Assembly (NCBI RefSeq): GCF_020886055.1
Contig: NZ_AP025184.1
Span: forward strand, 186,001 to 250,000
Length of the DNA stretch: 64,000 bases
Direction of reading: 5' to 3'
From: Flavobacterium ammoniigenes
Lineage (GTDB): Bacteria > Bacteroidota > Bacteroidia > Flavobacteriales > Flavobacteriaceae
Shown piece after piece: positions 18,069 through 27,730 of this stretch (position 1 is its first letter; each line of letters begins with the position of its first letter). A program made the position numbers and the translations under genes. The notes under the pieces were generated by a model. The model was not told the origin of the DNA. It worked only from the letters and a program-made list of their open reading frames with translations, and made no database searches.

Positions 18069-19586
18069 ATGAACAAGAAAGTTATCCTTATGATTTTGGA
18101 CGGTTGGGGAAAATCTCCTGACCCAAAAGTGTCTGCAATTGACAATGCTAATGTCCCTTTTATCAATAGTTTATATACAAAATATCCTAGTGCACAATTA
18201 AGAACCGATGGTTTGAACGTTGGCTTACCTGAAGGGCAAATGGGAAATTCAGAAGTAGGTCACATGAACCTTGGTGCGGGACGTATTGTGTACCAAGATT
18301 TAGCTAAAATCAATTTGGCTGTAGCCAATAAAACCTTGGCTAAAGAACAAGTCTTGATCGATGCATTTAATTATGCTAAAACCAATAATAAAAAAGTTCA
18401 CTTTTTAGGTCTAGTTTCAGATGGTGGGGTGCACTCGCATACTTCGCATCTTAGAGGTTTGATCGATGCGTCACAAGAATACGGATTAGACAACGTATTC
18501 ATTCATGCCTTTACAGACGGTCGTGATGTGGATCCAAAATCAGGAAAAAAATACTTACAAGATTTACAAAACTATATTGCTCCTACACCTGTAAAAATTG
18601 CATCAGTAATTGGACGTTATTACGCCATGGATCGTGATAAACGTTGGGAAAGAGTGAAATTAGCGTATGATTTAGTAGTTCACGGAACAGGAACTGCAAC
18701 TAATGATATTGTATCTTCTATTGCAACTAGTTATGGAAACGATGTGACTGATGAATTTATCCAACCTTTGGTTGCTGTTGATACAAATGGCGCACCTTTA
18801 GCCGTTATACAAGAAGATGACGTAGTTATCTTTTTCAACTTTAGAACGGACAGAGGTCGTGAATTGACTGAAGCACTTTCACAACAGGATTTTCACGAGC
18901 AAAACATGCACAAATTGAATTTGTATTATGTAACGCTTACCAACTACGACGAAACTTACCAAAATGTAAAAGTGGTTTACAATAAAGACAATATCACTGA
19001 AACTTTAGGAGAAGTCTTAGAAAAAGCCAACAAAAAACAAATCCGTATTGCCGAAACAGAAAAATACCCTCACGTAACCTTTTTCTTTTCGGGGGGTAGA
19101 GAAACTGCTTTTGAGGGCGAAAGCCGCATCTTAAGAAATTCACCTAAAGTAGCTACTTACGATTTACAACCTGAAATGAGTGCTTACGAATTGAAAGACG
19201 CTTTGGTGCCTGAATTGAATAAAGGAGAAGTGGATTTTGTTTGTTTGAACTTTGCTAACGGTGACATGGTAGGACATACCGGAATTATGGAAGCGGCCAT
19301 CAAAGCCTGTGAAGCAGTAGATGAATGTGTAAAAGAAGTAGTCGAAGCGGCATTAGCCAATGACTATACCACTATAATTATCGCTGACCACGGGAACTGT
19401 GAAACGATGATCAATCCTGATGGTTCTCCAAATACGGCGCATACTACGAATCCAGTGCCAATTATTTTGGTAGATAAAGATTTGAAAAAAATTAATGATG
19501 GCGTTTTAGGAGATATCGCTCCAACCATACTAGAATTGATGGGCGTAGCGCAACCTGCCGCTATGACAAGTCACTCTTTGTTATAG
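18069..19586 (+). CDS. gpmI: 2,3-bisphosphoglycerate-independent phosphoglycerate mutase
   Basis: Glycolytic enzyme interconverting 3- and 2-phosphoglycerate in the cytoplasm through a phosphoserine intermediate. The first metal ligand is D11 in MILDGWG, and the catalytic serine is S61 in GQMGNSEVGH. Later metal and phosphate motifs include AFTDGRDVDP, NFRTDRGRELT, FANGDMVGHTG and ADHGNCE. Length 505 is standard for the Mn-dependent family. It is a single gene with its own -7 box and a good terminator. Confidence 0.97.
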   Translation: MNKKVILMILDGWGKSPDPKVSAIDNANVPFINSLYTKYPSAQLRTDGLNVGLPEGQMGNSEVGHMNLGAGRIVYQDLAKINLAVANKTLAKEQVLIDAFNYAKTNNKKVHFLGLVSDGGVHSHTSHLRGLIDASQEYGLDNVFIHAFTDGRDVDPKSGKKYLQDLQNYIAPTPVKIASVIGRYYAMDRDKRWERVKLAYDLVVHGTGTATNDIVSSIATSYGNDVTDEFIQPLVAVDTNGAPLAVIQEDDVVIFFNFRTDRGRELTEALSQQDFHEQNMHKLNLYYVTLTNYDETYQNVKVVYNKDNITETLGEVLEKANKKQIRIAETEKYPHVTFFFSGGRETAFEGESRILRNSPKVATYDLQPEMSAYELKDALVPELNKGEVDFVCLNFANGDMVGHTGIMEAAIKACEAVDECVKEVVEAALANDYTTIIIADHGNCETMINPDGSPNTAHTTNPVPIILVDKDLKKINDGVLGDIAPTILELMGVAQPAAMTSHSLL

Positions 19587-19610
19587 AAATATAACTTTTC
19601 AAATAAAGCA

Positions 19611-19639
19611 AAGCTGTTCCGTTTGGAGCAGCTTTTTTT
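19611..19639 (+). terminator. gpmI terminator
   Basis: Stem AAGCTGTTCC / GGAGCAGCTT (one G-T pair) with loop GTTT and a T run, 25 nt after the gpmI stop. Confidence 0.8.
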
Positions 19640-19665
19640 ATAAATAAAAGTTAAAATTTCATTTT

Positions 19666-19682
19666 TAATAGTAATACTATTA
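19666..19682. promoter_or_regulatory. Palindromic operator candidate before tetR
   Basis: TAATAGTAATACTATTA is a perfect 17-bp palindrome around a central A. It overlaps the first two bases of the tetR -7 box (19681-19688). Position and symmetry are what an autoregulating TetR dimer would bind. Confidence 0.55.
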
Positions 19683-19688
19683 TATTTG
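19681..19688 (+). promoter_or_regulatory. -7 box of the tetR-exporter operon
   Basis: TATATTTG on the plus strand, 19 nt before the ATG at 19708. No -33 TTG in the usual window, consistent with a weak or regulated promoter. Confidence 0.5.
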
Positions 19689-19707
19689 CATAAAAATATA
19701 TTAAATT

Positions 19708-20379
19708 ATGCAAAACATACTTTCAAATATAACCATTTCAGTTAATGACAAATTATATGTCAAAAACCCAGAAACCTCTGATTTAGGAAAAAAAATAATT
19801 GAACAAAGTATTCTATTAATTGATGAAATTGGATTTGAAAACTTCACCTTTAAAAAACTGGGAGAAAAAATTAATTCCAACGAAAGTTCCATTTATCGCT
19901 ACTTCGAAAGCAAACATAAATTGATGTTGTATTTATCATCTTGGTATTGGGGTTGGATCGAATACAAATTGGTTTTTGCGACAAACAATGTTTCCAATCC
20001 ATTGGAAAAACTCAAAAAAGCCATCACTATTGTAACCGAAAAAGTAGAAGATGACTCCAATACATTACACATTAATGAGTCTATTTTAAATAAAATAATT
20101 ATTCAAGAATTCACTAAAACACTTCTAACCAAAGAGGTTGATGAGGAAAACAAAGAAGGTTTCTTTATTGTCTATAAACGAATCATTAATAGAATTATTG
20201 AATTTATTACGGAGGTAAATCCTAATTACACTTTTGCGAAAAGCCTTGCGTCCTCTATAGTAGAAGGGGCATTACACCAGCACTTTTTAAAAGAACATTT
20301 GAAAAGTATAACCAGTTGTGATGAAACCAATACCGTTACCGATTTTTATATTGATTTAGTTGCTAAGATTTTAAAATAA
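19708..20379 (+). CDS. TetR/AcrR-family regulator of exporter operon
   Basis: A 223-residue repressor-type protein. After a 25-30 residue lead the HTH is visible (LGKKIIEQSILLIDEIGFEN, then FKKLGEKINSNESSIYRYFE, about 30-75), followed by an all-helical ligand/dimer domain without a recognisable signature. It starts the run tetR-ABC-hlyD-tolC with only 5 nt to the ABC gene, so it most likely controls its own operon through the palindrome at 19666-19682. The inducer is unknown. Confidence 0.85.
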   Translation: MQNILSNITISVNDKLYVKNPETSDLGKKIIEQSILLIDEIGFENFTFKKLGEKINSNESSIYRYFESKHKLMLYLSSWYWGWIEYKLVFATNNVSNPLEKLKKAITIVTEKVEDDSNTLHINESILNKIIIQEFTKTLLTKEVDEENKEGFFIVYKRIINRIIEFITEVNPNYTFAKSLASSIVEGALHQHFLKEHLKSITSCDETNTVTDFYIDLVAKILK

Positions 20380-20384
20380 AAAAC

Positions 20385-22049
20385 ATGAGCCAAACTCCAT
20401 TACACCGTTTTTATAGTTTGTTAAAATTAGATCGTAGAGATATTTCGCAAATATTCTTTTATGCCATTTTCTCCGGATTAGTCAGTCTCTCATTGCCTTT
20501 AGGAATTCAGGCAATTATCAACTTGATTCAAGCAGGTAGAGTCAGTATATCTTGGATTATATTAGTACTTATTGTAGTAATTGGTGTGGCACTTGTTGGT
20601 ATACTATCGTTAATGCAATTACGAATTACCGAAAATTTACAGCAAAAAATATTTGTTCGTTCTTCATTTGAATTTGGCTATCGCTTACCCAAATTAAAAT
20701 TTGAAGAATTATATAATCAATATCCCCCAGAATTAGCCAATCGCTTTTTTGACACCTTAACCATTCAAAAAGGAACATCAAAACTATTGATTGATTTTTC
20801 AACCGCACTATTACAAATTGTTTTTGGTATACTATTATTGTCATTATACCATCCATTCTTTATATTTTTTGGGGTATTATTAGCCTTCCTTCTCTATTCT
20901 ATATTTAGATTTTCATTTGCAGCTGGCTTGTCTTCGAGCTTAAAAGAATCTAAATACAAATACAAGGTGGTAAGTTGGTTACAGGAAATTGCTCGCAATA
21001 ATAATAGTTTTAGAAAACAAGAAAATTTCAATTTTGCTTTGGACAAAAACAATCATTTAGTAGAAGAATATATATATTATCGCGAAAAACACTTTAAAGT
21101 AATCAAAAGACAATTCAGCCAATTAATTGGATTCAAAGTTATAATTACTGCTAGTTTATTATTAATTGGTGGTTATTTGGTATTGAATCAGCAAATGAAC
21201 ATTGGACAATTTGTGGCGGCCGAAATCATCATTTTGTTAGTGATTAATTCGGTAGAAAAAATCATTATTGGTTTAGAAAGTTTGTATGACGTATTGACTT
21301 CCGTAGAAAAAATTGGACAAATAGTCGATTTAAAAATGGAAGAACCTAGGGAGAAAAATTCAGACTATTGTTTTACAAACCTTTCGATCGAAACTGAAAA
21401 CTTAAAATTCAAATATCCGGAGACAACGGATGAGGTATTAAACGATATTAATTTAAAAATAGAACCTTCAGAGAAAATATATTTAGATGGTGTAAATGGA
21501 TCTGGAAAATCGACTTTAATTCGGATTTTAGCCGGCTTCATACAGCCCACTTCCGGATCATTTTTTATCAATGACGACACCTATAGAAAAATTGATATTG
21601 CACAATATCGCTCGCAAATCAGCACCATCACACAAGGAGAAACACCTTTTGAAGGAACCGTTTTAGAAAACATAACGATGAATAATCCATCCATTTCAAA
21701 AGAGGATATCAAATGGGCAATTGAAAGTGTGCAATTGGGTTCGTTTGTAAAAACATTACCAGACGGACTCGACACAAAAATCTTCCCAGACGGACGTCAA
21801 TTATCGTCATCCAATGCACAAAAAATTCTTTTAGCGCGAAGCATCGTTAATAAGCCAAAAATTCTGTTTTATGAAGATCCATTGGACAAAATGGACGAAA
21901 AAGCTAGCCAAGAGATTATCGATTTTCTAACAGCACCTTCAAATCAGTGGACGGTAATTGTTTCATCCAAAAACAAGTATTGGGAACAAAAATGCGATAG
22001 AAAAATTACACTGCAAAACGGAAAAATAATAACTGATTTAAAAAAATAA
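20385..22049 (+). CDS. ABC exporter half-transporter with degenerate ATPase motifs
   Basis: A 554-residue fusion of a type I ABC exporter membrane domain (about 20-310, around six helices) and one nucleotide-binding domain (about 335-554), expected to dimerise in the inner membrane. Walker A is intact (GVNGSGKST, 369-377, K375) and a Q-loop Gln is present (ITQGETPFEG). The signature is LSSSN (473-477) rather than LSGGQ, Walker B ends E497-D498 instead of Asp-Glu, and the H-loop position holds K529 instead of His. There is no N-terminal peptidase domain. With HlyD and TolC partners downstream it fits a type I secretion or efflux complex; the cargo is unknown and ATPase activity is in doubt. 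Confidence 0.87.
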   Translation: MSQTPLHRFYSLLKLDRRDISQIFFYAIFSGLVSLSLPLGIQAIINLIQAGRVSISWIILVLIVVIGVALVGILSLMQLRITENLQQKIFVRSSFEFGYRLPKLKFEELYNQYPPELANRFFDTLTIQKGTSKLLIDFSTALLQIVFGILLLSLYHPFFIFFGVLLAFLLYSIFRFSFAAGLSSSLKESKYKYKVVSWLQEIARNNNSFRKQENFNFALDKNNHLVEEYIYYREKHFKVIKRQFSQLIGFKVIITASLLLIGGYLVLNQQMNIGQFVAAEIIILLVINSVEKIIIGLESLYDVLTSVEKIGQIVDLKMEEPREKNSDYCFTNLSIETENLKFKYPETTDEVLNDINLKIEPSEKIYLDGVNGSGKSTLIRILAGFIQPTSGSFFINDDTYRKIDIAQYRSQISTITQGETPFEGTVLENITMNNPSISKEDIKWAIESVQLGSFVKTLPDGLDTKIFPDGRQLSSSNAQKILLARSIVNKPKILFYEDPLDKMDEKASQEIIDFLTAPSNQWTVIVSSKNKYWEQKCDRKITLQNGKIITDLKK

Positions 22050-22053
22050 TAGT

Positions 22054-23400
22054 ATGCTTAATATTTCAAAAAAAAATCCAATTGCTGAAAATATTGAACA
22101 CTACAGCACTGTGAAAAATTTGGCTAATAGACCCCATTACCAAATATTAAATAAAATCATTATTTACATTTCGCTAATTGGTATTGTGATTCTTTTCTTA
22201 CCATGGACACAAAACATTTCAGGTTCTGGAGCCGTTACCACTCTAAAACCAGATCAACGTCCGCAAACCATTCATTCAGCTATTGGAGGAAGAATAGAAA
22301 AATGGTATGTCAAGGAAGGGGACTTTGTTAAAAAGGGTGATACAATTTTGTTTATTTCGGAAATAAAAGAAGATTATTTCGATCCCAATTTGGTTGGAAA
22401 TACTAAAAACCAAGTCGATGCTAAAAAAATGGCATTGCAGTCCTATGGCAGTAAAGTCTCCACTTTATCAACTCAAATCAAAGCTATTCAAAATGAGAAG
22501 CTGCTGAAGTTGCAACAAGCGCAAAATAAAATCCGTCAATCATTACTGAAAGTAAAAAGTGACAGTATGGATTTGGAAGCAGTTAAAACACAAATAAAAA
22601 TTGCCAACACGCAATACAATCGTTCCATAACTTTAAACAAGGAAGGGTTAAAACCAATGACTGATGTTGAGGAAAAAAGATTGAAACTGCAAGAAGTTGA
22701 GGCTAAAATAATTACTCAAGAAAATAAATTACTCGGGAGTAAAAACGAATTAATCAATTCAAGAGTTGAGGTAAATAGAATTCAAGCAGAATATTCTGAA
22801 AAAGTGTCTAAAGCTGAAAGTGATCAATATACCGCTTTAAGTAATCAATACGATACAGAAGCACAAGTAAATAAATTACAAAACCAGTATGTGAATTATC
22901 AAATTCGAAACGGCATGTATTACATTAAAGCTCCGCAAAACGGCTATATCAACCGTGCCATCCAATCTGGTATTGGAGAAATCATCAAAGAAGGTACTCA
23001 AATTGTAAGTATCATGCCTTCTAAATATGACATTGCTGTGGAAACATTCGTTAGCCCAAACGATTTGCCATTAGTGCACAAAGGCGAAAAAGTTCGCATT
23101 TGGTTTGATGGCTGGCCTACGGTGGTTTTTTCTGGTTGGCCTAATTTGAGTTACGGAACTTTTGGAGGAAAAATTGTTGCCGTTGAAAACTTCATCAGCG
23201 CCAATGGAAAATTTAGAGTGCTAATTGCGCCTGATCAAGAGGAAGAAGTTTGGCCAAAGCAAATTAGTATCGGATCTGGGGCTCAAACTTTAGCTTTGCT
23301 TGACAACGTGCCAATTTGGTTTGAATTGTGGCGAACATTAAATGGTTTTCCTCCAAATTATTACCAACCTAAAGAAGAAAAATCTAAAGAGAAAAAATAA
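22054..23400 (+). CDS. HlyD-family membrane-fusion (adaptor) protein
   Basis: A 448-residue periplasmic adaptor: short cytoplasmic lead, one membrane helix (about 33-50), a biotinyl-lipoyl-like half (IGGRIEKWYVKEGDFVKKGD), a long coiled-coil hairpin (about 125-280) and the second lipoyl half (YYIKAPQNGYINRAI), then a beta-barrel and C-terminal domain. It should bridge the inner-membrane ABC protein to the TolC-like channel. It begins 4 nt after the ABC stop, and its stop overlaps the next start by one base (TAATG). Confidence 0.9.
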   Translation: MLNISKKNPIAENIEHYSTVKNLANRPHYQILNKIIIYISLIGIVILFLPWTQNISGSGAVTTLKPDQRPQTIHSAIGGRIEKWYVKEGDFVKKGDTILFISEIKEDYFDPNLVGNTKNQVDAKKMALQSYGSKVSTLSTQIKAIQNEKLLKLQQAQNKIRQSLLKVKSDSMDLEAVKTQIKIANTQYNRSITLNKEGLKPMTDVEEKRLKLQEVEAKIITQENKLLGSKNELINSRVEVNRIQAEYSEKVSKAESDQYTALSNQYDTEAQVNKLQNQYVNYQIRNGMYYIKAPQNGYINRAIQSGIGEIIKEGTQIVSIMPSKYDIAVETFVSPNDLPLVHKGEKVRIWFDGWPTVVFSGWPNLSYGTFGGKIVAVENFISANGKFRVLIAPDQEEEVWPKQISIGSGAQTLALLDNVPIWFELWRTLNGFPPNYYQPKEEKSKEKK

Positions 23401-24788
23401 TGAAACATTGCTATTTTGTACTACTCCTATTAGGTTCTTTAGCTTGGGGGCAAAATCAAAATCTGAAAGAACTCAATTATAATGAGTTTTTAGGTTATGT
23501 GAAAAAATACCATCCTTTGGTAAAAAGCGCTCAACTCGAAATCAACATGGCGCAAGCCAATTTGATGATGGCTCGAGGTGGTTTTGATCCAAAAATCGAA
23601 GCCGATTTTGACCAAAAGCAATTCAAAGGCAAAGACTATTATTCAGTTTTTAATAGCAGTTTTAAAATTCCGACCTGGTACGGAATTGAAGTAAAAGCAG
23701 GATTTGATAACAGCGAAGGGATTTTTGTAAATCCTGAAAACGCACTACCCAATAACGGATTAACTTCTTTAGGAATAACGGTACCCGTTGGACAAGGATT
23801 GTTTATCAACCAGCGTATGGCCGATTTGCGAAAAGCAAAAATCCAAATACAATTGAGTCAAGCAGAACGAAAATTACAAGCTATTGAAGTATTATACAAC
23901 GCTTCATTGGCCTATTTTAATTGGAAAAGAAACCACAGTGAAGTGCAATTATATTCTACTTATTTAAACAATGCCAAACTTCGCTATAAGGGAATAAAAA
24001 CACTTATTAATAATGGAGACAAACCAGCAATAGATAGTGTTGAAGCCGGAATCGTGGTAAAAACAAGACAATGGAATCTAGAAGAATCAAAGCTAAAACT
24101 AGCCAAATCAAAGCTAGACTTATCGAATTATTTATGGTTAGACAAAAATATCCCTCTAGAATTACAAGACGATGTACTTCCGGAAAATAAATTAGAACAA
24201 ACAATAAGTGCTACTTTAAAAATCAATCAATTAATTACAGATACTATTTCCATTGAAAACCATCCTAAAATCAATTCGTTAGAAAATAAATTGGCCATTT
24301 TGGAAGTTGATCGAAAGTTAAAAGCCAATAGTTTATTACCAAAAATGGATGTGGGTTATCATTATTTATCTGAGCCTAATTATTGGAATGATACTAATTT
24401 TAACAATTATAAAATTGGGGTAAACTTTAAGTTTCCACTATTTCTGAGAAAAGAACGCGGTAGTTTACAATTGGCAAAATTTAAAATTCAAGACACTCAA
24501 TTCAGTTTAAATTTAGAGCGTGTTCAGCTTAAGAATAAAATCAACGCACAACAAACCGAGATCAAGTCAATAGAAAAGCAACTCCAATTGTTATCCAGTT
24601 TGGTTGCTGGAAATAGTCAAATGCTACAATCCGAAGAACGATTATTTTCGCTGGGGGAAAGTTCTATTTTTTTACTGAATTCAAGAGAAAATAATTTGGT
24701 AAGCATTCAACTCACACAATTAGGATTGGAAAATCGATTTTTAAATTCGAATGCTGAATTATTTAAGATCATGGCAAATCCGGATTAA
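23400..24788 (+). CDS. TolC-family outer-membrane channel protein
   Basis: A 462-residue outer-membrane efflux protein: signal peptide about 1-17 (MKHCYFVLLLLGSLAWG), then two OEP-like repeats with long helices typical of the periplasmic tunnel (KYHPLVKSAQLEINMAQANL; later HPKINSLENKLAILEVDRKL) and short strands for the barrel (about 60-120 and 310-345). It completes the tripartite exporter with the ABC and HlyD proteins, and translation is coupled to hlyD. The map gene follows after 33 nt but has its own -7 box. Confidence 0.88.
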   Translation: MKHCYFVLLLLGSLAWGQNQNLKELNYNEFLGYVKKYHPLVKSAQLEINMAQANLMMARGGFDPKIEADFDQKQFKGKDYYSVFNSSFKIPTWYGIEVKAGFDNSEGIFVNPENALPNNGLTSLGITVPVGQGLFINQRMADLRKAKIQIQLSQAERKLQAIEVLYNASLAYFNWKRNHSEVQLYSTYLNNAKLRYKGIKTLINNGDKPAIDSVEAGIVVKTRQWNLEESKLKLAKSKLDLSNYLWLDKNIPLELQDDVLPENKLEQTISATLKINQLITDTISIENHPKINSLENKLAILEVDRKLKANSLLPKMDVGYHYLSEPNYWNDTNFNNYKIGVNFKFPLFLRKERGSLQLAKFKIQDTQFSLNLERVQLKNKINAQQTEIKSIEKQLQLLSSLVAGNSQMLQSEERLFSLGESSIFLLNSRENNLVSIQLTQLGLENRFLNSNAELFKIMANPD

Positions 24789-24794
24789 TATTGT

Positions 24795-24802
24795 TACTTT
24801 TG
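24795..24802 (+). promoter_or_regulatory. -7 box of map
   Basis: TACTTTTG, 19 nt before the map ATG and just after the tolC stop; suggests map is transcribed separately from the exporter operon. Confidence 0.45.
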
Positions 24803-24821
24803 CAATCTTATTTTTATAAAT

Positions 24822-25640
24822 ATGATTATAGTAAAATCACGTGAAGAAATAGAATTAATGCGCGAAAGTGCTTTAATCGTATCCAAAACTTTAGGTATGA
24901 TTGCTTCAGAAATCAAAGAAGGAGTCACTACATTACATCTAGATAAACTTGCCGAAGCATTCATTCGTGATCATGGCGCTACACCAAGTTTCTTAGGCTT
25001 ATATGGCTTTCCGAATACACTATGTATGAGTCCAAATACTCAGGTGGTTCATGGTATTCCAAACAATACACCATTACAAAATGGGGATATTATCTCTGTA
25101 GATTGTGGTGCCTTCAAAAACGGATTTCACGGTGATCATGCTTATACTTTCGAAATAGGAGATGTAGCTCCTGAAACCAAAAAATTATTGCAAATTACCA
25201 AAGAATCTTTATACGTTGGAATCCGTGAATTCAAAGCAGGAAATCGCGTTGAAGATGTGGGTAATGCCATTCAGAAATATACCGAAGCCCATGGATATGG
25301 TGTTGTTCGTGAGCTCGTAGGTCACGGTTTAGGTCAAAAAATGCACGAAGCACCAGAAATGCCTAACTATGGTAAAAAAGGTCGTGGTAAATTATTTATC
25401 GAAGGAATGGTCGTAGCTATCGAACCAATGATCAATTTAGGAACTAAAAATATCAAACAACACAAAGACGGCTGGACTATTACTACAGCAGATAATAAAC
25501 CATCAGCCCATTTTGAACACGATGTTGCATTAGTTGACGGAAAACCAGAATTACTTTCGACTTTCAAATATATCTATGACGCTTTAGGAATAGTGAGTAA
25601 CGAGGAAGATGAATTCAGACAAAATCCATTACATATCTAA
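24822..25640 (+). CDS. map: Methionine aminopeptidase, type I
   Basis: Removes the initiator methionine from new proteins. The five metal ligands of the pita-bread fold are present: D94 (SVDCG), D105 (GDHAYT), H168 (GHGLG), E201 (IEPM) and E232 (FEHDVAL), and the substrate-site His is H77 (VVHGIP). Length 272 with no N-terminal extension identifies type Ia. The stop overlaps the next ATG by one base. Confidence 0.97.
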   Translation: MIIVKSREEIELMRESALIVSKTLGMIASEIKEGVTTLHLDKLAEAFIRDHGATPSFLGLYGFPNTLCMSPNTQVVHGIPNNTPLQNGDIISVDCGAFKNGFHGDHAYTFEIGDVAPETKKLLQITKESLYVGIREFKAGNRVEDVGNAIQKYTEAHGYGVVRELVGHGLGQKMHEAPEMPNYGKKGRGKLFIEGMVVAIEPMINLGTKNIKQHKDGWTITTADNKPSAHFEHDVALVDGKPELLSTFKYIYDALGIVSNEEDEFRQNPLHI

Positions 25641-26410
25641 TGAAAAAAATTTTCAAATTCATTCTCAATACTATCCCCCGTCCCATCTTAATTCGATTGA
25701 GTATTGTAGCGCGACCTATTTTAGCATTCCTACTAAAAGGAAATACATTTACGGATCCAATTGACGGAAAAAGTTTCCGAATGTTTTTACCGTATGGATA
25801 TGGCACCCAAAGAAACAACGTACTTTCACCTAGCACACTTTCTTTAGAAAGACATCGTTTATTGTGGTTGTATTTACAAAATGAAACGGATTTTTTTACC
25901 GCCAAAGAGATAAAAAAGGTATTGCATTTTGCCCCTGAGCAAGAATTTTACAAACGTTTCAAAAAGCAAAAAAACATCCAATACACAACAACTGATTTAC
26001 TCTCTCCTTTGGCTGACGTAAAAGCAGACATTTGCAACCTACCATTTGAAGACAATCAATACGATCTGCTATTTTGCAACCATGTTTTAGAACACATTCC
26101 TGATGACACTAAAGCCATGAAAGAATTGTATCGTGTTTTAAAACCAGGCGGGATGGCTATTCTTCAAATTCCACAAGATTTAAATCGAGCTACCACTTTT
26201 TCTGACGATTCAATTACTGACGAAAAAGAACGCGCTGCCATTTTTGGACAATACGATCATGTTAGAGTCTATGGGCGTGATTATTTTGACAAACTACGAG
26301 CTATTGGATTTACTGTAGTTGAAGAAGATTACACCAAAAAAATTAGCCCCGAACTTGTGACCAAATATTGTTTGGCGCCAGGCGAAATTATCCCTGTTTG
26401 TTTTAAATAG
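25640..26410 (+). CDS. SAM-dependent methyltransferase, unknown substrate
   Basis: A 256-residue class I methyltransferase. The SAM-binding region is in the middle: motif I reads VLHFAPEQ rather than the usual VLDIGCG, then the acidic turn TTTDLLSPLAD, DICNLPFEDNQYDLLFCNHV, LEHIPDDTKA and LKPGGMAILQIP. About 90 N-terminal residues with a hydrophobic start (PRPILIRLSIVARPILAFLL) precede it and include PIDGKSFRMFLPYG. Coupled to map by a one-base overlap. The target is unknown. Confidence 0.82.
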   Translation: MKKIFKFILNTIPRPILIRLSIVARPILAFLLKGNTFTDPIDGKSFRMFLPYGYGTQRNNVLSPSTLSLERHRLLWLYLQNETDFFTAKEIKKVLHFAPEQEFYKRFKKQKNIQYTTTDLLSPLADVKADICNLPFEDNQYDLLFCNHVLEHIPDDTKAMKELYRVLKPGGMAILQIPQDLNRATTFSDDSITDEKERAAIFGQYDHVRVYGRDYFDKLRAIGFTVVEEDYTKKISPELVTKYCLAPGEIIPVCFK

Positions 26411-26458
26411 TCTAAAGCAACTAATTGTTTATATTTACGATTCGTAATTCAATCAATT

Positions 26459-27712
26459 ATGCTTCGCAGCTTGTTTCAAACAATGGCCCTGTTTTATTTT
26501 ACTTTGGCTACAGCCCAAGTAGAAAATGAAATAGTCCCTCCTTACAACATCAAAACCGTTTCTTTTGTACAGAACAAACAAAATGTAGTGCCTATTTTTC
26601 AATTAGGCGATGCCTTTGAACTGCAATTTGACGATTTGTATGGGACTGATGCATCCTATTTTTACGAAATTGTTCATTGTGATTACGACTGGAAACCTTC
26701 AGAAATACAAAAACAAGACTACCTTCAGGGATTTGACAACCAGAGAGTCCAAGAGTCTTCAAGCTCCTTTAATTGTTTGCAAATTTACACTCACTATCGC
26801 TTGTCTTTTCCGAACAGTACAACACAATTAAAAATCAGTGGAAATTATATGCTAAAAATTTTAAATGAAGATAAAGAAGTTATTTTTTCTAGAAAATTTA
26901 TCGTGTTTGAAGATTTGGCAACGGTACCCATTCAAATTAAAAGAGCACGAACAGTTACTAATTTGGATTCCAAACATAATCTGGAATTCACCATCAAATC
27001 GAATGTGATTAATTTTCAAAATCCATTAAAAAACATAAAAACCGTCTTGCTCCAAAACGGAAAATTCAACAATGCTATAAGTAATATTAAGCCGCAATTT
27101 ACAATTGGCAATGATTTAGTATACAAATACGACACCCCAACACAATTTTGGGCTGGCAATGAATTTCTATACTTTGATAATAAAGAAATTCGAGTAGCAA
27201 GTAACACTATCTCAAGAGTTGATAGTCAAAAAGACATTTATAGCAGTTATTTGTTTACCAATGAAGCACGTGCCAATTCCAATTACTACAACAACCAAGA
27301 TGTAAATGGCAACTTTGTAATACGTCGTTTATTTGCTGAAAATAATGATGTAGAAGCCGATTATGCTTGGGTGTATTTCAGTCTTTCGGCACCCCTATTT
27401 AGAAGTTCGGATGGTGCAATTTATGTAACTGGAATGTTTAATAATTATGCACTCACCACTGAAAATAAAATGGAGTACAATCCTGAGAAAGCGATTTACG
27501 AAAAAGCAATTTTAATCAAACAAGGATTTACCAATTTTGAATATTTGGCCGTTAAACCTAATGGAAGTATTGATTCAGAAAATGCTATTGACGGTAATTT
27601 TTTTCAAACAGAAAATGAATATACCGTTTTAGTGTATTACAAAGAAGATACCGATCGGTATACTCGAATTATAGGAAAAGGCACCGCCTCATCATTGAAT
27701 ATTATCAATTAA
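26459..27712 (+). CDS. Type IX secretion plug protein (DUF5103 family)
   Basis: A 417-residue exported protein (signal peptide about 1-19, ending TATAQ) of the family formerly called DUF5103. The N-terminal beta domain (VPPYNIKTVSFVQ; FQLGDAFELQFDDL; IVHCDYDWKPS) and C-terminal region (YVTGMFNNYALTTENKMEYN; FEYLAVKPNGS) match the periplasmic Plug protein described for Flavobacterium johnsoniae. That protein binds the SprA translocon and seals its periplasmic opening in the absence of cargo. The assignment is from family knowledge. It points to a working T9SS, consistent with the cargo protein at 46891-50100. Confidence 0.82.
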   Translation: MLRSLFQTMALFYFTLATAQVENEIVPPYNIKTVSFVQNKQNVVPIFQLGDAFELQFDDLYGTDASYFYEIVHCDYDWKPSEIQKQDYLQGFDNQRVQESSSSFNCLQIYTHYRLSFPNSTTQLKISGNYMLKILNEDKEVIFSRKFIVFEDLATVPIQIKRARTVTNLDSKHNLEFTIKSNVINFQNPLKNIKTVLLQNGKFNNAISNIKPQFTIGNDLVYKYDTPTQFWAGNEFLYFDNKEIRVASNTISRVDSQKDIYSSYLFTNEARANSNYYNNQDVNGNFVIRRLFAENNDVEADYAWVYFSLSAPLFRSSDGAIYVTGMFNNYALTTENKMEYNPEKAIYEKAILIKQGFTNFEYLAVKPNGSIDSENAIDGNFFQTENEYTVLVYYKEDTDRYTRIIGKGTASSLNIIN

Positions 27713-27730
27713 CGAACATTTTAGAAGGAT

